A stretch of DNA of 64,000 nucleotides. It comes from Actinomycetales bacterium. Its GTDB lineage: Bacteria; Actinomycetota; Actinomycetes; S36-B12. Positions 60,615 to 64,000 of this stretch are shown in pieces. A program made the translations under genes and the position numbers. Location of the stretch: positions 1-64,000 of the forward strand of contig WGLX01000025.1 in assembly GCA_016125355.1 (NCBI GenBank), in the 5' to 3' direction. The notes below the pieces were generated by a model. The model worked only from the letters and a program-made list of their open reading frames with translations, had not been told where the DNA came from and made no database searches. The stretch's first letter is position 1; each line of letters opens with the position of its first letter.

Positions 60615-62255
60615 TCAGATGCCCAGGAGGGAGCGCAGATGTCGCGGGGACGGCGACCCCTGGCCGAGCACGAGGTCGTGGACCTGACGGTCCGACCACT
60701 CGCCGTGCATGACGCGGAGGTCATCGACGATGTCGGAGACCGCGAGGTAGCCCGCGAAGTAGGTCGGCAGCTGCCCTGCCGTCAGGATGGCGCGGCGCCA
60801 CTTGCCGGCCGCCTCCCCCTCCTCCTGGAAGGCGACCTCCCGCATGAGCCACATCCCCTCATCCTCCGGAAGGCCATGGGCGTGCACCCCGATGTCGAGG
60901 ATCGTGTTGATGGTGCTGCGCATCTGCATCTTCAACTGCTGGACCCGCAGTGCGAGCGCCCCTCGATCGCTCCCGTCCGGGGAGTAGCCGCGCTCAACCA
61001 TCAGCTCCTCGGCGTACACCGCCCAGCCCTCGACGAAGACGCCGCTGCGCCCGAACCGGCGCACGCGGGTCGGGGAGTGCAGACGCTGTGCATGCGCGAG
61101 CTGCACCACGTGGCCCGGCATGGCCTCATGAACCGTCAGGTCGTGCAGCTGCACGCCGTTGTACTCGCGGTAGAACGAGGCGACCCGCTCGGGATCCCAG
61201 GTCGCGGGCGTGGGCGCGACCGCGACATAGGTGACGACGTCACCTCGTTCGAGGGGACCCGGGGCATCGCAGTAGGCGACGGCGACCCCCCGGTGGATCT
61301 CGGGCATCTCGATGACGCGGACGTCGAGGTCGGACAACGAGACGAGGTCGCGCTCCCCCACGAACGAGGTCGTGCGGTCCAGGGCAGCCTGGATGAGCGA
61401 GAGCACCGACGCATCTGTGACGGGTGCCGCGGCCGCCACGTCAGCCAACGCCTCGCGGATCAGGTCGCTCTTGCTGCGTCCCTCGAGCGATGCACCCAGG
61501 TACTGCTGGGCGGTCTCGGCGAGCTGCTCGGCCACTCCGGCGAGGTGCTGCTTCGCCTTGTCGAGGAGCTCGTCGGGCGAGATGTGCTCGTCCAGCGCAT
61601 GCCACAGGGCCCCGGCATACAGGGCCGGCCCCAGGCGCGGGTCGCGGATGGCCCCGGCACGGCGTTCGTCGAGCCAGGACGCGAACTCCCGGGTCGCCGC
61701 CAGGGCAGCGTCGACGACCGGGTCGTCTCCGGCGACCGCGCGCGCCTGCCCGTCGATCAACGCCGCCGTCCCGGCGAGCTGCTCCACGGCCGTGTCCACA
61801 TGGATGGCCGACATCTCCCCCAACGTGAGGCGTCCCGTCGCGAGGTGATCGGGGATCGCCGAGAGCCGGCCGCGCAGAGCGGCCGCGCGCTCGTCCAGGG
61901 GAGCGAAGTCCCTCGACAGCAGGAGGTACAACGCCGTACCCGGATTCCAGACCATCGGGTCCCACTCGTGGCGTCGAACCTCGCCCCACTCAAACTGGGT
62001 GCGCAGCAGGCGCGCCCGCACGATCTCGAGGTCGACCTGATCGGCGAGTTCCAGCTCGAGGTCGTCGACGCCGTCGAGCTCGGTGAGGCGGTCGTCGATC
62101 GTCGTGAGCAGCGCCGTCACCCCGGGCGACGACAGGTCTGCGAGTCGATCGTCGAAACGGTGCTCGCCCAGCGAGGTGGCCGTCTCCGGGTCGGCCCGGA
62201 GCAGGTCATCGACGATCCCCTCGGCGAGCGCGTGGAAGGCGTCGGTGACGCTCAC
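60615..62255 (-). CDS. DUF885 family putative metallopeptidase
   Basis: A 546-residue protein of the DUF885 family, predicted to be zinc-dependent peptidases with an all-helical fold. The metal motif is LTVHEAMPGHVVQLAH (HExxxGH) with a downstream EGWAVYAEELM supplying the third ligand. No signal peptide is seen, so it should be cytoplasmic. GTG 62255 overlaps the mazG stop (GTGA). The substrate is not established. Confidence 0.9.
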   Translation of the reverse strand: MSVTDAFHALAEGIVDDLLRADPETATSLGEHRFDDRLADLSSPGVTALLTTIDDRLTELDGVDDLELELADQVDLEIVRARLLRTQFEWGEVRRHEWDPMVWNPGTALYLLLSRDFAPLDERAAALRGRLSAIPDHLATGRLTLGEMSAIHVDTAVEQLAGTAALIDGQARAVAGDDPVVDAALAATREFASWLDERRAGAIRDPRLGPALYAGALWHALDEHISPDELLDKAKQHLAGVAEQLAETAQQYLGASLEGRSKSDLIREALADVAAAAPVTDASVLSLIQAALDRTTSFVGERDLVSLSDLDVRVIEMPEIHRGVAVAYCDAPGPLERGDVVTYVAVAPTPATWDPERVASFYREYNGVQLHDLTVHEAMPGHVVQLAHAQRLHSPTRVRRFGRSGVFVEGWAVYAEELMVERGYSPDGSDRGALALRVQQLKMQMRSTINTILDIGVHAHGLPEDEGMWLMREVAFQEEGEAAGKWRRAILTAGQLPTYFAGYLAVSDIVDDLRVMHGEWSDRQVHDLVLGQGSPSPRHLRSLLGI

Positions 62256-62938
62256 TCGAGCCCCTCGACACCCCTGATGGTCGCGATCCGGCGACGGGTC
62301 GCGACCCTCGTCGCCGACTCCGCGTCGAAGCCACGCGCCCGACCGGCGGCGACGAGGGCGAGCATGAGATCGCCGAACACGTGCTCGTCGTCGACGTCCG
62401 CCAGGATGTCGTCCGCGGCAGCGGCTGCCGGAAGTGCCGGGAGCCGGTCACCCAGCGAGGCGCTGCGGGACAGGACCTTTCCCGCCTGGACGAGGGCCGG
62501 CAGGGCGTTCGGGATCCCGTCCGTGACGGACTCGCGCCCCTTCTCCTTGGCCTTCAGGGCGTGCCAGTTGGCCTCCACCTGCTCGGCCGTCTCCGCGGTC
62601 GCCTCGCCGAACACGTGCGGATGGCGGGCGATCAGCTTGGTGATGATGCCGTCGGCCACGTCATCGAGGGTCCACGGCTGCGCCGCGTCCTCCTGCGCGA
62701 TGCGCGCGTGGAAGACGACCTGGAGGAGCAGGTCGCCGAGCTCCTCACGGAGCAGGTCGCGGTCCGCCTCCTCGATGGCCTCGACCGTCTCGTAGGCCTC
62801 CTCGATGAGGTACTCGACGAGCGACTCGTGGGTCTGCCTCGCATCCCATGGGCACCCACCCGGTGAGCGCAGCCGGTCCATGACCTCGACCAGGTCGAGG
62901 ACGCGCTCCCCCCGTCGAGGCGCGGACCGATCGGCCAT
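62252..62938 (-). CDS. mazG: MazG nucleoside triphosphate pyrophosphohydrolase
   Basis: A 228-residue all-helical pyrophosphohydrolase that splits NTPs to NMP and pyrophosphate, clearing abnormal nucleotides. LRSPGGCPWDARQTHESLVEYLIEEAYETVEAI and LREELGDLLLQVVFHARIA are represented by the CPWD, EEAYE and EELGD motifs that bind Mg. The second, C-terminal domain is degenerate, as in other actinobacterial forms. Its ATG shares one base with the SurA-like gene stop (TGATG). Confidence 0.94.
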   Translation of the reverse strand: MADRSAPRRGERVLDLVEVMDRLRSPGGCPWDARQTHESLVEYLIEEAYETVEAIEEADRDLLREELGDLLLQVVFHARIAQEDAAQPWTLDDVADGIITKLIARHPHVFGEATAETAEQVEANWHALKAKEKGRESVTDGIPNALPALVQAGKVLSRSASLGDRLPALPAAAAADDILADVDDEHVFGDLMLALVAAGRARGFDAESATRVATRRRIATIRGVEGLE

Positions 62939-63543
62939 CAGTTCAGGACAGGCGGAACGGACAGGTCAGTCGGGACCGGGCCCACGGACAGCGTCTGGTC
63001 ATTCCAGGTGCCGTAGCGGGGGCTCACCGTCGTGTCGAGCTCCTCGCTCAGCTTCACTACGGCGTCGAAGACGGCCTGGCCCTGCTCATTGGCCGAGCCA
63101 TGCGGATCGAGCTTGATGCCGAGGTCCTGTGCCTGCATCTGCAGCCTGAGCATCGTGCGGATCTGCGAGGGCGCCACGTTCTGCTCGATGAAGACCTGTT
63201 CGACCTTGGCGCGGCTGCCCACCTGGCCGTCGTAGTTCGCGAGCAGCTCGTCGATCTGGCCCTCGGTGACCGTGACTCCCTCCCGCTGCGCGAGGGTGTC
63301 GACGAGGTAGGAGGTCACCATGCGGCTGAGCGTCTGCTGGACGAGCGGCTGGTCCTCGGTCGTGGTCGGCTGTCCCTTCGCCACCAGGACGGCCTCGACC
63401 TGGTTGCGCAACGAGTCGTCCGGGACGCCGGTGCTGCCCATGGTCGCGGCGTCGCCCGCGGCAGGGGTGCTGCAGGCACTCAGCGCGAGCACGGACATGG
63501 TGGCGGCCGCGGCGGCGAGAACGAGGCGGCGGACAGGCTTCAT
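62938..63543 (-). CDS. SurA N-terminal-like lipoprotein
   Basis: A 201-residue lipoprotein with lipobox LSAC (Cys24). The mature part matches the SurA N-terminal chaperone-like domain: VNQVEAVLVAKG-type RNQVEAVLVAKGQ, LVQQTLSRMVTSYLVDTLAQREGV and VTEGQIDELLANY. No PPIase domain follows. It lies between mfd and mazG, a conserved actinobacterial order. It probably helps fold exported proteins. Its ATG overlaps the Mfd stop. Confidence 0.85.
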   Translation of the reverse strand: MKPVRRLVLAAAAATMSVLALSACSTPAAGDAATMGSTGVPDDSLRNQVEAVLVAKGQPTTTEDQPLVQQTLSRMVTSYLVDTLAQREGVTVTEGQIDELLANYDGQVGSRAKVEQVFIEQNVAPSQIRTMLRLQMQAQDLGIKLDPHGSANEQGQAVFDAVVKLSEELDTTVSPRYGTWNDQTLSVGPVPTDLSVPPVLN

Positions 63544-64000
63544 CGGGTCGGCTCCATCGTCGGGAGCAGGACGGCGGCGATGAGGTCCGACGCCCAGCTC
63601 AGCAGTTCTGCGTCGCGCAACGGCTGACCACCCAGGGGGGCGGTCGCCGGACGCGGCACCACGATCGTACGGACCGCAGGCTTGATCAGCGTGCGGGGGT
63701 AGAGCCGGGTCAGGCGCAGCTGGCCCGACTCCGGCAGTTCGACGGGGTGGAAGCGGATCCCGTTCCCCTGGAGGATCACCTCGTCGAGTCCCGCGCGACG
63801 GGCCAGCGCGCGGAAGCGAGCCACCGTCAGCAGCAGCTCCACCGGCGGTGGCAGGGTGCCGTAGCGATCCATCAGTTCAGCGGCCACCTCGTCCACCGCC
63901 TCGTCGGTCGCCGCGTCCGCCAGCCGCTTGTAGGCCTCCAGCCGCAGCCGCTCGTGGGGGACGTAGACCGCGGGGATGTGCGCGTCGATCGGCAGTTCGA
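63540..64000 (-). CDS. mfd: Transcription-repair coupling factor Mfd, C-terminal part
   Basis: The frame is open to the window edge, so only the last 153 or so residues are present. ELPIDAHIPAVYVPHERLRL and AYKRLADAATDEAVDEV, then ELMDRYGTLPPPVELLL, are the TRCF/D7 domain that autoinhibits Mfd. Mfd removes stalled RNA polymerase and recruits UvrA. The gene ends the window in the conserved mfd-surA-mazG order, with an ATGA overlap onto the SurA-like gene. Confidence 0.95.
   Translation of the reverse strand, partial: ELPIDAHIPAVYVPHERLRLEAYKRLADAATDEAVDEVAAELMDRYGTLPPPVELLLTVARFRALARRAGLDEVILQGNGIRFHPVELPESGQLRLTRLYPRTLIKPAVRTIVVPRPATAPLGGQPLRDAELLSWASDLIAAVLLPTMEPTR

Overview
The window is about 64 kb of very G+C-rich DNA (near 70% by eye). 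Genes are tightly packed, start often at GTG, and frequently overlap as GTGA or ATGA. The gene content is actinobacterial: DUF222/HNH protein, DUF501, DUF2530, DUF3027, an XPB-type helicase with its helicase-associated partner, an IdeR/DtxR regulator, a TmsA/TmsB-like pair, and the runs mfd-surA-mazG and eno-ftsB-DUF501-ppx. I cannot name a genus. No phage, insertion sequence, rRNA or CRISPR array is visible. The one RNA gene is tRNA-Arg(CCT).

Layout. 0-12 kb: the end of a DUF222/HNH protein, tRNA-Arg, a Tat-exported beta-carbonic anhydrase, a membrane-anchored phosphodiester glycosidase, DUF389 and HPP membrane proteins, an FtsX-type ABC exporter, a frameshifted AI-2E-type transporter, an aldo/keto reductase, a cupin and a membrane alpha/beta-hydrolase. 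12-24 kb: a basic amino acid decarboxylase, glycerate kinase, a cation/proton antiporter, an MMPL transporter, an extradiol dioxygenase and an operon resembling TmsA-TmsB, which makes 10-methyl branched fatty acids. 24-33 kb: a DtxR regulator divergent from photolyase-HAD, a ParA ATPase coupled to a ribbon-helix-helix protein, a DEAD-box helicase, a GNAT, an MFS carrier, a GH13 enzyme and PdxH. 33-50 kb: citrate synthase, SerC, MFS, a secreted beta-propeller with a 28-residue membrane peptide in front, a purine permease, DUF2530, DUF3027, a cold-shock protein, the helicase-associated protein and XPB. Between the last two lies a three-gene set that looks like the N-succinyl route converting D- to L-amino acids. 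50-64 kb: GlpD, a YceI-like protein, a LacI-controlled alpha-glucosidase, Ppx/GppA, DUF501, FtsB, enolase, a Cys-rich repeat lipoprotein, MFS, DUF885, MazG, a SurA-like lipoprotein and the end of Mfd.

Two features run through the window. First, many promoter-proximal genes have a -10-like hexamer ending exactly six bases before the start codon and no Shine-Dalgarno sequence, which suggests leaderless transcription. I used this to choose many starts. Second, two intergenic copies of a roughly 210-bp nested-palindrome element (23605-23811 and 47905-48124) share their end sequences but not their centres. I do not recognise this family, and it is the best candidate here for something undescribed.

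Other points worth a look are a Walker A lysine-to-arginine change in the ABC ATPase, a seven-cytosine tract that breaks the AI-2E transporter frame, the disulfide-repeat lipoprotein, and several structured leaders. All calls come from reading the sequence. No database search was run.
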